A DNA stretch of 26,810 nt from positions 1-26,810 of the forward strand of contig JALNXV010000008.1 of assembly GCA_023230175.1 (NCBI GenBank), written 5' to 3'. Under the pieces are notes generated by a model. The model was not told the origin of the DNA, did no database searches, and was given only the letters and a program-made list of their open reading frames with translations. Each line of letters begins with the position of its first letter. Within the stretch, counting starts at the first letter, position 1. The DNA comes from Candidatus Cloacimonadota bacterium (GTDB taxonomy: Bacteria > Cloacimonadota > Cloacimonadia > Cloacimonadales > WRIO01). The position numbers were made by a program, and so were the translations under genes. Positions 14,264-22,370 of this stretch are shown here, piece by piece.

Positions 14264-14295
14264 ATTAATATATGCACACTTGTTCATATATTAAT
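14264..14295 (-). promoter_or_regulatory. ArsR/SmtB operator
   Basis: An inverted repeat with 15 bp arms and a 2 bp spacer. The inner arms are TTAATATATGCACA (14265-14278) and TGTTCATATATTAA (14281-14294), with one mismatched pair, plus one further outer A-T pair. This is an extended form of the 12-2-12 sites bound by SmtB/CzrA/CadC proteins. It overlaps the predicted -10 of the arsR-zntA promoter. Confidence 0.9.
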
Positions 14296-14314
14296 ACATC
14301 AAGAAATTTGTCAA
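14285..14314 (-). promoter_or_regulatory. Promoter of the arsR-zntA operon
   Basis: Minus-strand TTGACA at 14309-14314 is followed after 18 bp by TATATG (14285-14290), or after 16 bp by AATATA (14287-14292), both inside the operator. Repressor binding would directly block the -10 region. Confidence 0.7.
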
Positions 14315-14315
14315 G

Positions 14316-14358
14316 AAAAAAGAGTATCTTATCAAAATAAATTTGATTTGATACTCTT
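14316..14358 (-). terminator. Rho-independent terminator after feoA
   Basis: On the minus strand AAGAGTATC pairs with GATACTCTT and, inside a symmetric AA/AA internal loop, ATCAAA pairs with TTTGAT around a 6 nt loop. A run of Ts follows. The T-tract ends only a few bases from the -35 of the next operon (arsR-zntA), so terminator and promoter are packed together. Confidence 0.85.
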
Positions 14359-14378
14359 ATATTGTTAGTTGTAAAAAA

Positions 14379-14681
14379 CTATGGCGTTAAAGGATTTACC
14401 ATAATATTATCAGCAACATTTCTTGAAATTATATATCTGGAATCTCCTACTGCTATAACTAAATTCCTATCATAATCATTATTTTTTACAACCCTAATTA
14501 CATTTCCATGACAAAGTCCAAGTTCAAAACACTTAGGATTTGGATTACAGATTACACTAAATTCATTATCAGCCAAAGCTAAAGACAATGGGATTGCATG
14601 CTTATACTCAGTATGAATCTGACAAGGTCTATTGATATTACATTGATTACAAAATTTGTGTCTTTTTTTTCTACCAAACAT
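14379..14681 (-). CDS. feoA: FeoA-domain protein with N-terminal Cys-rich extension
   Basis: The 100-residue protein has a FeoA (SH3-like) domain from about residue 30, with the typical start IPLSLALADNEF and the end DSRYIISRNVADNIMVNP. FeoA is a small cytosolic partner of the FeoB ferrous-iron transporter. Before this domain lies a basic Cys-rich segment with a CxxC (11-14) and a CxxH (20-23) that looks able to bind a metal. Two more Cys at about 45 and 51 and a C-H pair at 57-58 lie in the domain. This extension is not part of the minimal FeoA fold. The gene follows feoB by 9 bp, with AAGGA as ribosome binding site, and ends before a strong terminator. It is the last gene of fur-feoB-feoA. 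Confidence 0.88.
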   Translation of the reverse strand: MFGRKKRHKFCNQCNINRPCQIHTEYKHAIPLSLALADNEFSVICNPNPKCFELGLCHGNVIRVVKNNDYDRNLVIAVGDSRYIISRNVADNIMVNPLTP

Positions 14682-14690
14682 ATCTATTCC

Positions 14691-16955
14691 TTAATTGATT
14701 TTTATCTTTTTAAACATCATTATAACACCAAAAAACATCACAACTGCTATAGATATCCAAAGTACAGATAATACTTCAAACACCATTACATTATAATATA
14801 ATGTCGAAATTATCCAAGCCAAGATTGTCAAATATATTACTTGAACAACAGCAAATTTAGTTCCGGCTTCCTTTTTTGCTGCAGCTATGGCTGCAACGCA
14901 TGGAGCATATATTAAAATAAACAACAAATATGCAATTACTTGATGAATATTTTTAAATCTTTTTTGATGTTCTCTTAAAATAACGTTGTCCGTTTCTTCT
15001 AATTCTTCTTCCCCTCCTGAAAAAGGATTTATTATACTTGACAATGCCGAAGTAAACTCAACCCAAAACTGTTGAACAGACTCATTTATTAAACTTTTAA
15101 AAGTCCATTTTTCTTCATTTTCGTTTTCAATATTAATATCATCTTTTATCTTGACATCACTATATAAAGCCTCAAAAGAACCTACAATAGCTTCCTTAGC
15201 AAACAATCCGGTAAACAAGGCAACTGTAGCCGGCCAATTGTCTTTTTCTATCCCCATTGGTCTAAATACAGGAGTTATAGTTTGCCCTATAATATTTAAT
15301 ATTGTATCATCCTGACCGGTATCCTGATTATACCTGACTGGTACAGCATTTATCATTGTAAGAATTATTATAACTAATAAGATTGTTTGACCTGCCCTTA
15401 GGATAAAATCTTTAAGCCTATGCCATGTATGCATTAAAACACCATTTAATGTAGGCAAATGATATGCCGGTAATTCCATCACAAAATCACCTGCTTTACC
15501 TTTAAAACTTGTTCTTCTTAATATCTGACCTGTTATTAATGCTAAAATAATACCCGTCAAATACAAAACAAAAATTATTAAACCGGGATTTTTAGGAAAA
15601 AAATACACAGCAAACATTACATAAACAGGAATCTTAGCTCCACAAGAAATAAAAGGAACTAACATAATAGTCATTAGTCTATCACGTTTATTCTCAAGAG
15701 TTCTTGTTGCCATAATCGCCGGAACTGTACAACCAAATCCCACAACCATAGGGATAATAGATTTACCCGACAAACCAAGCCAATGCATAAATTTATCCAT
15801 AATAAATGCAACCCTTGCCATATAACCTGAGTCTTCCAAAAAAGATAAAAATAGAAATATAAAAAATATAGGAGGTATAAAAGTAGAAACTGTTTGTAAA
15901 CCACCACCTACTCCATCAGCTAAAAAAGTCACTGACCAAAAAGGAAGATTTATACTCTCTAATACTACCTTAAAACCGTCTACAAACAATCCTCCAAAAA
16001 ATATATCAAACATCTCAATAAAAGGACCACTCAAAGTTATTGAAAATGAAAACATAATATACATCACTAACATAAAAATAGGTAACCCTACCAAAGGATG
16101 CAAAAGAAACTTATCAATCTTATCAGAACTATTTTCTTTATCGTAATGAACTTTTTTTAGTATTTCCCGACAAATTCCCTTTATAAAAGCATATCTACCG
16201 TCAGCTGTCATTATTTCTGCTTGCATACCTGTATGTTTATGGATGCGTTCCCTTATCTGTAAAGCTATATCTCGTAGCTCTTTACTTACCTCTTTTAAAA
16301 CTAAAGGGTCATTTTCTATAAATTTCAAAGAAAGCCAATCCAAATCCACATTATATTTTTCTGCAATCACCTTTAATTCCGGTCTAATGTATTGAATTTC
16401 TTTACAAATTACCTCATCATAAGGGATTTTAGCTTTGGAGACATAAGAAGATTTTTCCTTATTAATAATTGCTGTTTTTAAATCATTAATGCCGGTTTTT
16501 TTTGAGGCAGAAATAGGGAAAACAGGACAATGTAAAAAATGCGATAATAGCTTAATATCTATCGTTACCCCTGTCTTTTCTATCAAATCCATCATATTTA
16601 AGCACACAATAATCGGTTTTCTAAATTGTAAGAGTTGTGTTGTCAGATAAAGATTTCTTTCTAAATTAGTTGCGTCAATTATATTTATGATTAAATCAGG
16701 AGATTCATTTATTATGAAGTTTCTTGCCACTTCTTCATCTATTGAATAAGCTGTCAATGAATAAATACCGGGTAAATCAACTAATTCGTAACTTTCATTA
16801 TTAAGCTCAATAATCCCTGTTTTTTTTTCTACAGTAACTCCCGGCCAATTACCTACTGTTTGCTTTGACCCTGTCAAAGTATTAAATAAAGTTGTTTTAC
16901 CACAATTAGGATTCCCGGCAAGGGCAATCTTTTTACTTTTTTGACTGACAGTCAC
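14691..16955 (-). CDS. feoB: Ferrous iron transport protein FeoB
   Basis: The 754-residue protein imports Fe(II) across the inner membrane. An N-terminal GTPase domain shows G1 GNPNCGKT (14-21), switch segment NWPGVTVEKK, G3 DLPG (60-63) and G4 NMMD (120-123). After a helical linker come multiple membrane helices with two Gate-like repeats, including the conserved VGFGCTVPAIMATRTLENKRDR and LFAKEAIVGSFEALY segments. The start is a GTG at 16955, chosen because GGGAG lies 6 bp upstream; the tempting ATG 3 bp further up opens only a two-codon frame. The start lies 23 bp inside fur, so fur and feoB are translationally coupled. A Fur box ahead of fur should repress the operon when iron is sufficient. 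Confidence 0.97.
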   Translation of the reverse strand: MTVSQKSKKIALAGNPNCGKTTLFNTLTGSKQTVGNWPGVTVEKKTGIIELNNESYELVDLPGIYSLTAYSIDEEVARNFIINESPDLIINIIDATNLERNLYLTTQLLQFRKPIIVCLNMMDLIEKTGVTIDIKLLSHFLHCPVFPISASKKTGINDLKTAIINKEKSSYVSKAKIPYDEVICKEIQYIRPELKVIAEKYNVDLDWLSLKFIENDPLVLKEVSKELRDIALQIRERIHKHTGMQAEIMTADGRYAFIKGICREILKKVHYDKENSSDKIDKFLLHPLVGLPIFMLVMYIMFSFSITLSGPFIEMFDIFFGGLFVDGFKVVLESINLPFWSVTFLADGVGGGLQTVSTFIPPIFFIFLFLSFLEDSGYMARVAFIMDKFMHWLGLSGKSIIPMVVGFGCTVPAIMATRTLENKRDRLMTIMLVPFISCGAKIPVYVMFAVYFFPKNPGLIIFVLYLTGIILALITGQILRRTSFKGKAGDFVMELPAYHLPTLNGVLMHTWHRLKDFILRAGQTILLVIIILTMINAVPVRYNQDTGQDDTILNIIGQTITPVFRPMGIEKDNWPATVALFTGLFAKEAIVGSFEALYSDVKIKDDINIENENEEKWTFKSLINESVQQFWVEFTSALSSIINPFSGGEEELEETDNVILREHQKRFKNIHQVIAYLLFILIYAPCVAAIAAAKKEAGTKFAVVQVIYLTILAWIISTLYYNVMVFEVLSVLWISIAVVMFFGVIMMFKKIKIN

Positions 16956-17379
16956 AACATTCTCCCTTGATACAAATATTAAAATCTGTTATCTTAAATT
17001 TATTTTTTTTAGCTATTTGATTAATTACTTTATTCATCAATCTATCTTCATCTTCTTCTATTATTCTATTACAAATAGTACACATAAGATGAGCATGCTT
17101 AGGATGCCCGTAACAATGTTCATAGGTCTCTTTATCAGATAATTTTTCAGATACCTTGATTAAATTTGCTTCTAACAATAATGGGATAGTCCTATATATT
17201 GTCGCTCGAGAAACATACTCCTGAAAAGAATCATTACTTTGTATCTGTTCAAATAAAGTATCAACACAAAAATGATTATGATTATTAAATACAGCATTTA
17301 AGATTATCTTTCTTTGTTCTGTAAACTTTAAGTTGTTAACTTGTAGATATTCTTCGAATACTGAATTATAATCTTTCAT
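16933..17379 (-). CDS. fur: Fur-family ferric uptake regulator
   Basis: The 148-residue regulator has the Fur winged helix (LKFTEQRKIILNAV, then VSRATIYRTIPLLLEANLI) and a dimerisation domain with a His-rich regulatory site (His88, His92, His95 and His97 in EHCYGHPKHAHLMC). The structural zinc site is formed by Cys100 and Cys103 (CTIC) with the C-terminal Cys cluster (CCDC, 141-144). PerR and Zur are related, but the perfect Fur box just upstream and the overlap with feoB point to iron sensing. It should bind that box as an Fe(II)-loaded dimer and so repress itself and the iron uptake genes. Ribosome binding site AAGGAG is visible 7 bp before the ATG. Confidence 0.92.
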   Translation of the reverse strand: MKDYNSVFEEYLQVNNLKFTEQRKIILNAVFNNHNHFCVDTLFEQIQSNDSFQEYVSRATIYRTIPLLLEANLIKVSEKLSDKETYEHCYGHPKHAHLMCTICNRIIEEDEDRLMNKVINQIAKKNKFKITDFNICIKGECCDCQSKK

Positions 17380-17392
17380 TTAAACTCCTTTT

Positions 17393-17411
17393 ATTGAGAA
17401 TGATTCTCAAT
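17393..17411 (-). promoter_or_regulatory. Fur box
   Basis: ATTGAGAATGATTCTCAAT is a perfect 9-1-9 palindrome of 19 bp. Its core fits the 7-1-7 Fur consensus TGATAATNATTATCA with one symmetric T-to-G change. It sits between the -10 and the ribosome binding site of fur, where binding would block initiation. Confidence 0.9.
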
Positions 17412-17416
17412 TGCAA

Positions 17417-17444
17417 TCAATATTATAATTAAGTTTTGTGTCAA
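17417..17444 (-). promoter_or_regulatory. Promoter of fur-feoB-feoA
   Basis: Minus-strand TTGACA at 17439-17444, a 16 bp spacer, then TATTGA at 17417-17422. The Fur box begins 6 bp downstream, overlapping the expected start site. Confidence 0.65.
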
Positions 17445-17460
17445 GTTTTTTCTTAAATAT

Positions 17461-17494
17461 TAATAAAAAAAGCGTGAACATCAGTTCACGCTTT
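17461..17494 (-). terminator. Rho-independent terminator of trxA
   Basis: Minus-strand AAAGCGTGAAC pairs with GTTCACGCTTT around a 4 nt loop (17469-17494) and is followed by a T-rich tract down to 17461. It isolates trxA from the fur operon downstream. Confidence 0.88.
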
Positions 17495-17507
17495 GATATA
17501 TAAGCAT

Positions 17508-17813
17508 TTAAATTGCTTTAACCTTTTCCATAATTACTTTTTCAGTTACAACCCCTATAGTTTGACCGGAAGGTTCACCATCTTTAAAGATTATTATTGT
17601 AGGAATACTTAAGATGTTATACTTCTGAGCAATTCCCGGACATTCATCAACATTCACTTTTGCAACTATTAAATTAGGATTTTCATTTGCAATCTTTTCA
17701 ATTACAGGAGTCATCATTTTACAAGGACCACACCATGGTGCCCAAAAATCTACAATCGCAATACCTTTTTCTATACTGCTTGAAAAATTACTTTCATTTA
17801 ATTCCTTAGCCAT
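17508..17813 (-). CDS. trxA: Thioredoxin
   Basis: The 101-residue protein has the thioredoxin active site WCGPC (Cys28 and Cys31) in the strand-helix context VDFWAPWCGPCKMMTPVI. The buried Asp of VDF and the cis-proline loop SIPTIIIFKDGE are also present. It reduces protein disulfides in the cytosol using electrons from thioredoxin reductase, whose gene starts divergently 164 bp away. An upstream in-frame ATG at 17825 is rejected because the GGAGG at 17819-17823 lies inside that extension and is ideally spaced for the ATG at 17813. A strong terminator follows, so the gene is monocistronic. Confidence 0.96.
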   Translation of the reverse strand: MAKELNESNFSSSIEKGIAIVDFWAPWCGPCKMMTPVIEKIANENPNLIVAKVNVDECPGIAQKYNILSIPTIIIFKDGEPSGQTIGVVTEKVIMEKVKAI

Positions 17814-17842
17814 TTTAGCCTCCATATTTTTTTGATTTACTA

Positions 17843-17862
17843 TTAATCTAATATAAGATTAA
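17843..17862. promoter_or_regulatory. Inverted repeat upstream of trxA, possible operator
   Basis: TTAATCT (17843-17849) and AGATTAA (17856-17862) form an inverted repeat with a 6 bp AT spacer, 30 bp upstream of the trxA start. A TATATT -10-like sequence lies within it on the minus strand. Regulatory use is a guess. Confidence 0.35.
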
Positions 17863-17977
17863 AAAAAAAACAAATAATTCTTTATTTTTTTTAATCAGTA
17901 CATTTTCAAAAAAAAACTGGCTTCATAGTAAAAGGATAATATATTATATATTATAAAAAAAAATTATTGGAGTCTTT

Positions 17978-18913
17978 ATGGAAAAATATGATGTTGCTAT
18001 TATCGGGGCCGGTTCAGCAGGATTAAGTGCAGCAATATATGCAGCAAGGGGTGGATTAAAAACTGTTGTCTTTGAAAAAGCTTTAATAGGCGGGCAAATA
18101 GTTCTCACAACAGAAATTGAGAACTATCCGGGATTCAAAGAAAGCCTTTCAGGTTTTGAATTAATAGAGAAAATGAAATTACAAGCCTTAAAATTTGGAG
18201 CTGTTATAAAAGAAGAGAATGTCAAAGGTTTAGCTGTAGAAGGACTTTGCAAAATAGTAGAGACTGATGAAACCACCTATCGAGCCAAAGCTCTAATCTT
18301 TGCTACAGGGGCTCATCCAAGAAAATTAAATATTCCGGGAGAAGACAAATTTACAGGTAGAGGAGTTTCTTACTGTGCTACTTGTGATGGAGCTTTATAT
18401 AGGAATAAAACAGTTGCTGTAATTGGTGGAGGTGATTCAGCAGTCGAAGAAGCTATGTTTTTGACAAAATTTGCCTCAAAAGTCTATATAATACATAGGA
18501 GAGATCAGTTAAGAGCTGTGTATGCAATACAGCAAAGAGCTTTTAAAAATGATAAAATTGAATTTATATTTGATACAGTTATTCAAGAAATCAACGGAGA
18601 AAATAATGTTGAATCACTTACTCTTTTCAACAAAAAGACAGACAAAACTTCTAAAATTCAAGTTAACGGAATTTTCATATATGTTGGTATTATCCCTAAT
18701 AATGAATTAATTGAATCAAGAGTAAACCTTGACAATCAAGGGTTCATTAAAACAGACGACGAGATGCATACAATCATTCCCGGTTTTTATGCTGCCGGCG
18801 ATATCAGATCAAAATCATTAAGACAAGTTGTAACCGCAACTAATGATGGAGCTATCGCTGCCTTTAACGCAGAAAAATGGATACAAGAAAATTTAGATAA
18901 AATATTAATCTAA
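17978..18913 (+). CDS. trxB: Thioredoxin reductase (NADPH)
   Basis: The 311-residue flavoprotein has the FAD-binding GAGSAGLSAAIYAARGG (10-26) and the redox-active CATC (133-136). A second dinucleotide site, VIGGGDSAVEEA, lies near 149-160. HRRDQLRA gives the Arg pair typical of NADPH preference. AAGDIRSKSLRQVVTATNDGA near the C-terminus closes the FAD site. It transfers electrons from NADPH to thioredoxin. Length is normal. A GGAG 5 bp before the ATG supports the start. Upstream sequence is very AT-rich with GATAATATATTATA, but no clear -35. It is transcribed divergently from trxA and ends at its own terminator. Confidence 0.96.
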   Translation: MEKYDVAIIGAGSAGLSAAIYAARGGLKTVVFEKALIGGQIVLTTEIENYPGFKESLSGFELIEKMKLQALKFGAVIKEENVKGLAVEGLCKIVETDETTYRAKALIFATGAHPRKLNIPGEDKFTGRGVSYCATCDGALYRNKTVAVIGGGDSAVEEAMFLTKFASKVYIIHRRDQLRAVYAIQQRAFKNDKIEFIFDTVIQEINGENNVESLTLFNKKTDKTSKIQVNGIFIYVGIIPNNELIESRVNLDNQGFIKTDDEMHTIIPGFYAAGDIRSKSLRQVVTATNDGAIAAFNAEKWIQENLDKILI

Positions 18914-18927
18914 AAATATAATTCCTT

Positions 18928-18956
18928 GAAGGCTAAAGTATTTTAGCCTTCTTTTT
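18928..18956 (+). terminator. Rho-independent terminator of trxB
   Basis: GAAGGCTAAA (18928-18937) and TTTAGCCTTC (18942-18951) form a perfect 10 bp stem with a 4 nt loop, followed by five Ts. Confidence 0.92.
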
Positions 18957-18977
18957 ATATAAAAAATAAATAATCCA

Positions 18978-19007
18978 TTGACAAAGTAATTCATAATACG
19001 TTATAAT
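18978..19007 (+). promoter_or_regulatory. Promoter of the membrane hybrid kinase
   Basis: TTGACA at 18978-18983 and TATAAT at 19002-19007 are both perfect, with an 18 bp spacer. The predicted start is near 19014. Confidence 0.88.
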
Positions 19008-19036
19008 AATTTCAAGATATATAGATGGAGTATTAT

Positions 19037-22000
19037 ATGTTAAATTGGATTATAACAAAGTCTTTGAGAAAACTAATAACTATTTTTGGCATAATCATAG
19101 TTTTTGCAACGTGGACATTTACTATTGTTATCTTTTCCAATGAAAAAAGAATCGAATTACAACATACATTTAATGATTCACAAAATATTGCTAATATATT
19201 AGAAAAACATATTTCCGGTATATTCACCGAAATCGAAAATTCTTTATTCTCCTTAAGGAAAATCAAAGAATCTAACGTATCTAAAAATGAATTATCAAAT
19301 TTACTTAAACATTTCATCCAATCTAAACCTGAATTATATAATTTAATTTCAATAATAGATTCTACCGGTAATGTTCAATTAACTAGTCTGGAAGATTCTC
19401 AACCAACATTCAGTGGAGACAGAGATTTTTTTTTATTTCATAAACATAGTAACTCAAAAGATGTTTTAATTGAAAAACCTTTATTCGGCAGGGTAACCAA
19501 CAAATGGTATATCCCGGTTAGTATGAGGTTAGAAGATTCAAATGGTAAATTTACCGGAGTATTACTTGCATCAATAAATCCATATTATTTCTCGCATATT
19601 TTTAAAGAAGTAAATATAGACAAAAAATCCTTGATTTATCTGGCAAATCTTGAGGGGACTATATTCTCAGGTTATTCAACTGAAATTTTACTATTAGATA
19701 AAAAGCTCCCGGAGCTAAACGAAACACAAACAAAAAACATTCCTAAGGTTGCCATAAGTGATTTTGACAATATAAAAAGAATTCAAGCGATTAAATTTTC
19801 AAATAAAAAAGATATGTATCTATATGTTGGGATAAGCTATTATGAGCATTTCAAAAACTTTTATTTAAAAATAATATATATCCTCGGAATGCATTTATTA
19901 TTTACTATAATAATAGTTTTTATCATAAAAAAAATCAATAATGAGATTAAAATAAATGACAATCTTAATAAAGAAATTAACACATTTTTTAATTCATCAT
20001 TAGATTTGCAATGTATCTGTGATATTGAAGGAAACCTTATTAGAATCAATAATTTTTGGAAAGAGAAATTAAATTATCAAGAAACCGAGTTAATCGGCAA
20101 AAAAATATTTAGTATTATTTATCCGGAAGATATAGAAACAGCTATAAATGCATTTAATTCAATTACAGAAACTGGTGAAATAATTGACTTTAACAATAGA
20201 GTTATATCTAAAGACGGCACTATACATTTCATTGAATGGAGAGCTGTTAATGACAACAACAAAATATATATTTCAGCAAGAGATGTTTGTAAACGCAAAA
20301 AATCTGAACAAACACTACTTACCCTTTCTCAAGCAGTTGAGCAAAGTCCCTCTATCGTTATGATAACTGATTTAGCCGGAAAAATAAACTATGTTAATCC
20401 TAAATTCATCGAAATTACCGGATACTCGTTAAATGATGTCAAATATAGGAGTGTAAGTTTTTTAAAATCTTCAGATGAAAAAAATGATAACCAAAAAGAG
20501 CCTTGGCATACTATTGAGCAAGGGAGAATTTGGAAAGGTATCTTCAAAAATAAAAAAAAGGATGGTACCATCTTTTGGGAATCAGCACTTATCTCCCCTA
20601 TTTTAAATGATAAAAAGGAAATCATAAATTATCTAAAAGTTGCAGAGGACATTACAAATCAAAAAATTTCTGAGAATAAATTAGAACAAGCTCTTGAACA
20701 AATTAAAGCTTTAATTAAAGCTATTCCGGATTTAATCTTTATTTTCAATAATAAAGCAGAGATTATAGATTATCACCCAAAAGATGAAGAATCCGTCTCC
20801 AAATTTTTCTTACCCCCGGAAAAGTTTTTAAATAAAAACATTAAAGAAATTTTCCCTGAAGAATTAGTTAAAAATACAAAAGAAAAATTTAATCTTGTCT
20901 TTCAAAATAATTCTATTGAATCTCTTAATTATTCTCTTAAAATAAATGATAAAACTTGTTATTTTGAAGGTCGTTATATCCCATATCATAAGAATGAGAT
21001 TTTAGTAATTATTCGAGATATGACAGAACAATACACAAAAGAGCAACAACACAAAAATCTCCAAAAACAATTTATTCAAGCACAAAAAATGGAATCAATT
21101 GGAAGACTTGCGGGTGGTATTGCTCATGATTTTAATAATATGATTGGTGTTATTATCTCAAATATTGAGATGGAACAAGACAATTTAGACATTAATTCCC
21201 CTACATATTCACGATTAATTGAAATAAAAAAAGCGGCCTTAAGGTCTGCTGATTTGACAAAACAATTACTTTCTTTTGCGAGAAAACAAGACATAAATCC
21301 AAAAATAATTAGTCTTAATGAAACAATAAAAAATATATTTAAAATCTTAAAGAGATTAATTAATGAAAATATCACTCTTCAATTCATAGAAGACAAAAAC
21401 ATCAATCCAATAAAAATAGACCCGACACAGATTGACCAATTGTTGGCAAACTTATGTATTAATGCAAGAGATGCGATAAAAGATAATGGAAATATCATTA
21501 TCGAAACAAAAAATGTTTACTGCGATGAAACGTTTTCAGAAAAACATACTTACATATCACCCGGAGCTTATGTCTTACTGGAAATCAGTGATAATGGCTG
21601 TGGAATGGATAAAGAAACTCTAAGTCAAATCTTTGAACCATTTTTTACAACAAAAAAAGAAGGAGAAGGTACCGGGCTTGGACTTGCCACTGTTTACGGA
21701 ATTATTAAACAAAACAATGGCTTTATAAATGTTTATAGTGAGCCAAACCATGGAACAAGTTTCAAAATCTATTTTCCTGCTTGTAAAGCTGATGAAGAAG
21801 TTCAATCTACGACAAAACAAAAACCTATACAATACAATGGAACTGAGACAATTTTAGTTGTTGAAGATGAGTTAATGATACTTAATGTTACAAGTAGTAT
21901 TTTAAAAAAAATCGGCTATAATGTTATAGCTTTTAATACTCCAAATAAAGCAATTGACTATTGTAATCAATCTTCTCATAAAATTGACTTAATAATAACT

Positions 22001-22222
22001 GATGTGATTATGCCTAATATGAACGGCAAAAAATTGGCATCTAAAATAAAGAAAGTCTTTCCTGATATTAAGATTCTTTATATGTCAGGATATACGTCAA
22101 ATATGTTATCTCAGCATGGCGTTTCAAACGATAATATTAATTTTATCCAAAAACCTTTTTCAGTTAACGAATTAGCCGAAAAAATTAGTGAAATCTTAAA
22201 AAATAAAAAAATTGTTAATTAA
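19037..22222 (+). CDS. Membrane-bound hybrid sensor histidine kinase (PAS repeats, HisKA, HATPase, receiver)
   Basis: The 1061-residue protein has two membrane helices (about 13-34 and 278-298) enclosing a periplasmic Cache-like sensor (about 35-275). Three PAS domains follow (about 315-425, 430-545 and 550-665). The HisKA box LAGGIAHDFNN has the phospho-accepting His at 697. The ATPase domain has N-box residues near 807-814, DNGCGMD near 853-858 and the FEPFFTTKKEGEGTGLGLA lid region. The C-terminal receiver (about 940-1056) has the phospho-accepting Asp at 989 (ITDVIMP) and Lys at 1039 (QKPF). The start at 19037 is preferred over the ATG at 19025 because GGAG lies 6 bp before it. No output domain or response regulator gene is adjacent, so partner and signal are unknown; the Cache fold suggests a small external ligand. 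Confidence 0.92.
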   Translation: MLNWIITKSLRKLITIFGIIIVFATWTFTIVIFSNEKRIELQHTFNDSQNIANILEKHISGIFTEIENSLFSLRKIKESNVSKNELSNLLKHFIQSKPELYNLISIIDSTGNVQLTSLEDSQPTFSGDRDFFLFHKHSNSKDVLIEKPLFGRVTNKWYIPVSMRLEDSNGKFTGVLLASINPYYFSHIFKEVNIDKKSLIYLANLEGTIFSGYSTEILLLDKKLPELNETQTKNIPKVAISDFDNIKRIQAIKFSNKKDMYLYVGISYYEHFKNFYLKIIYILGMHLLFTIIIVFIIKKINNEIKINDNLNKEINTFFNSSLDLQCICDIEGNLIRINNFWKEKLNYQETELIGKKIFSIIYPEDIETAINAFNSITETGEIIDFNNRVISKDGTIHFIEWRAVNDNNKIYISARDVCKRKKSEQTLLTLSQAVEQSPSIVMITDLAGKINYVNPKFIEITGYSLNDVKYRSVSFLKSSDEKNDNQKEPWHTIEQGRIWKGIFKNKKKDGTIFWESALISPILNDKKEIINYLKVAEDITNQKISENKLEQALEQIKALIKAIPDLIFIFNNKAEIIDYHPKDEESVSKFFLPPEKFLNKNIKEIFPEELVKNTKEKFNLVFQNNSIESLNYSLKINDKTCYFEGRYIPYHKNEILVIIRDMTEQYTKEQQHKNLQKQFIQAQKMESIGRLAGGIAHDFNNMIGVIISNIEMEQDNLDINSPTYSRLIEIKKAALRSADLTKQLLSFARKQDINPKIISLNETIKNIFKILKRLINENITLQFIEDKNINPIKIDPTQIDQLLANLCINARDAIKDNGNIIIETKNVYCDETFSEKHTYISPGAYVLLEISDNGCGMDKETLSQIFEPFFTTKKEGEGTGLGLATVYGIIKQNNGFINVYSEPNHGTSFKIYFPACKADEEVQSTTKQKPIQYNGTETILVVEDELMILNVTSSILKKIGYNVIAFNTPNKAIDYCNQSSHKIDLIITDVIMPNMNGKKLASKIKKVFPDIKILYMSGYTSNMLSQHGVSNDNINFIQKPFSVNELAEKISEILKNKKIVN

Positions 22223-22260
22223 GATTAAATAAAACTATTGAATAATTTCAAGTAGTGTTC

Positions 22261-22341
22261 TACAAGCTTCTGCTTGTAATTTCATAAAATACTGAATACC
22301 TATCACTTAAAGTTTTTTAGTACAAGCAAGGATGCTCACAC
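22261..22341 (+). repeat. Compound REP-like element, copy 2
   Basis: Hairpin A is TACAAGC-TTCT-GCTTGTA (22261-22278). The spacer GAATACCTATCACTTAA is shared with copy 1, and hairpin B, GTACAAGCA-AGGA-TGCTCACAC (22320-22341), has outer pairs partly lost by substitution. The downstream AACAACATTGTT matches the copy 1 flank. It lies in the gap between the converging kinase and recO genes. Confidence 0.8.
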
Positions 22342-22370
22342 AACAACATTGTTCAACAGCCTTTATTCTT

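Noticed and set aside
15674..15907. A 77-codon open frame inside feoB
   Set aside because: It is a shifted frame within a strongly supported FeoB reading frame, as are the other short frames inside priA, zntA and the kinases.
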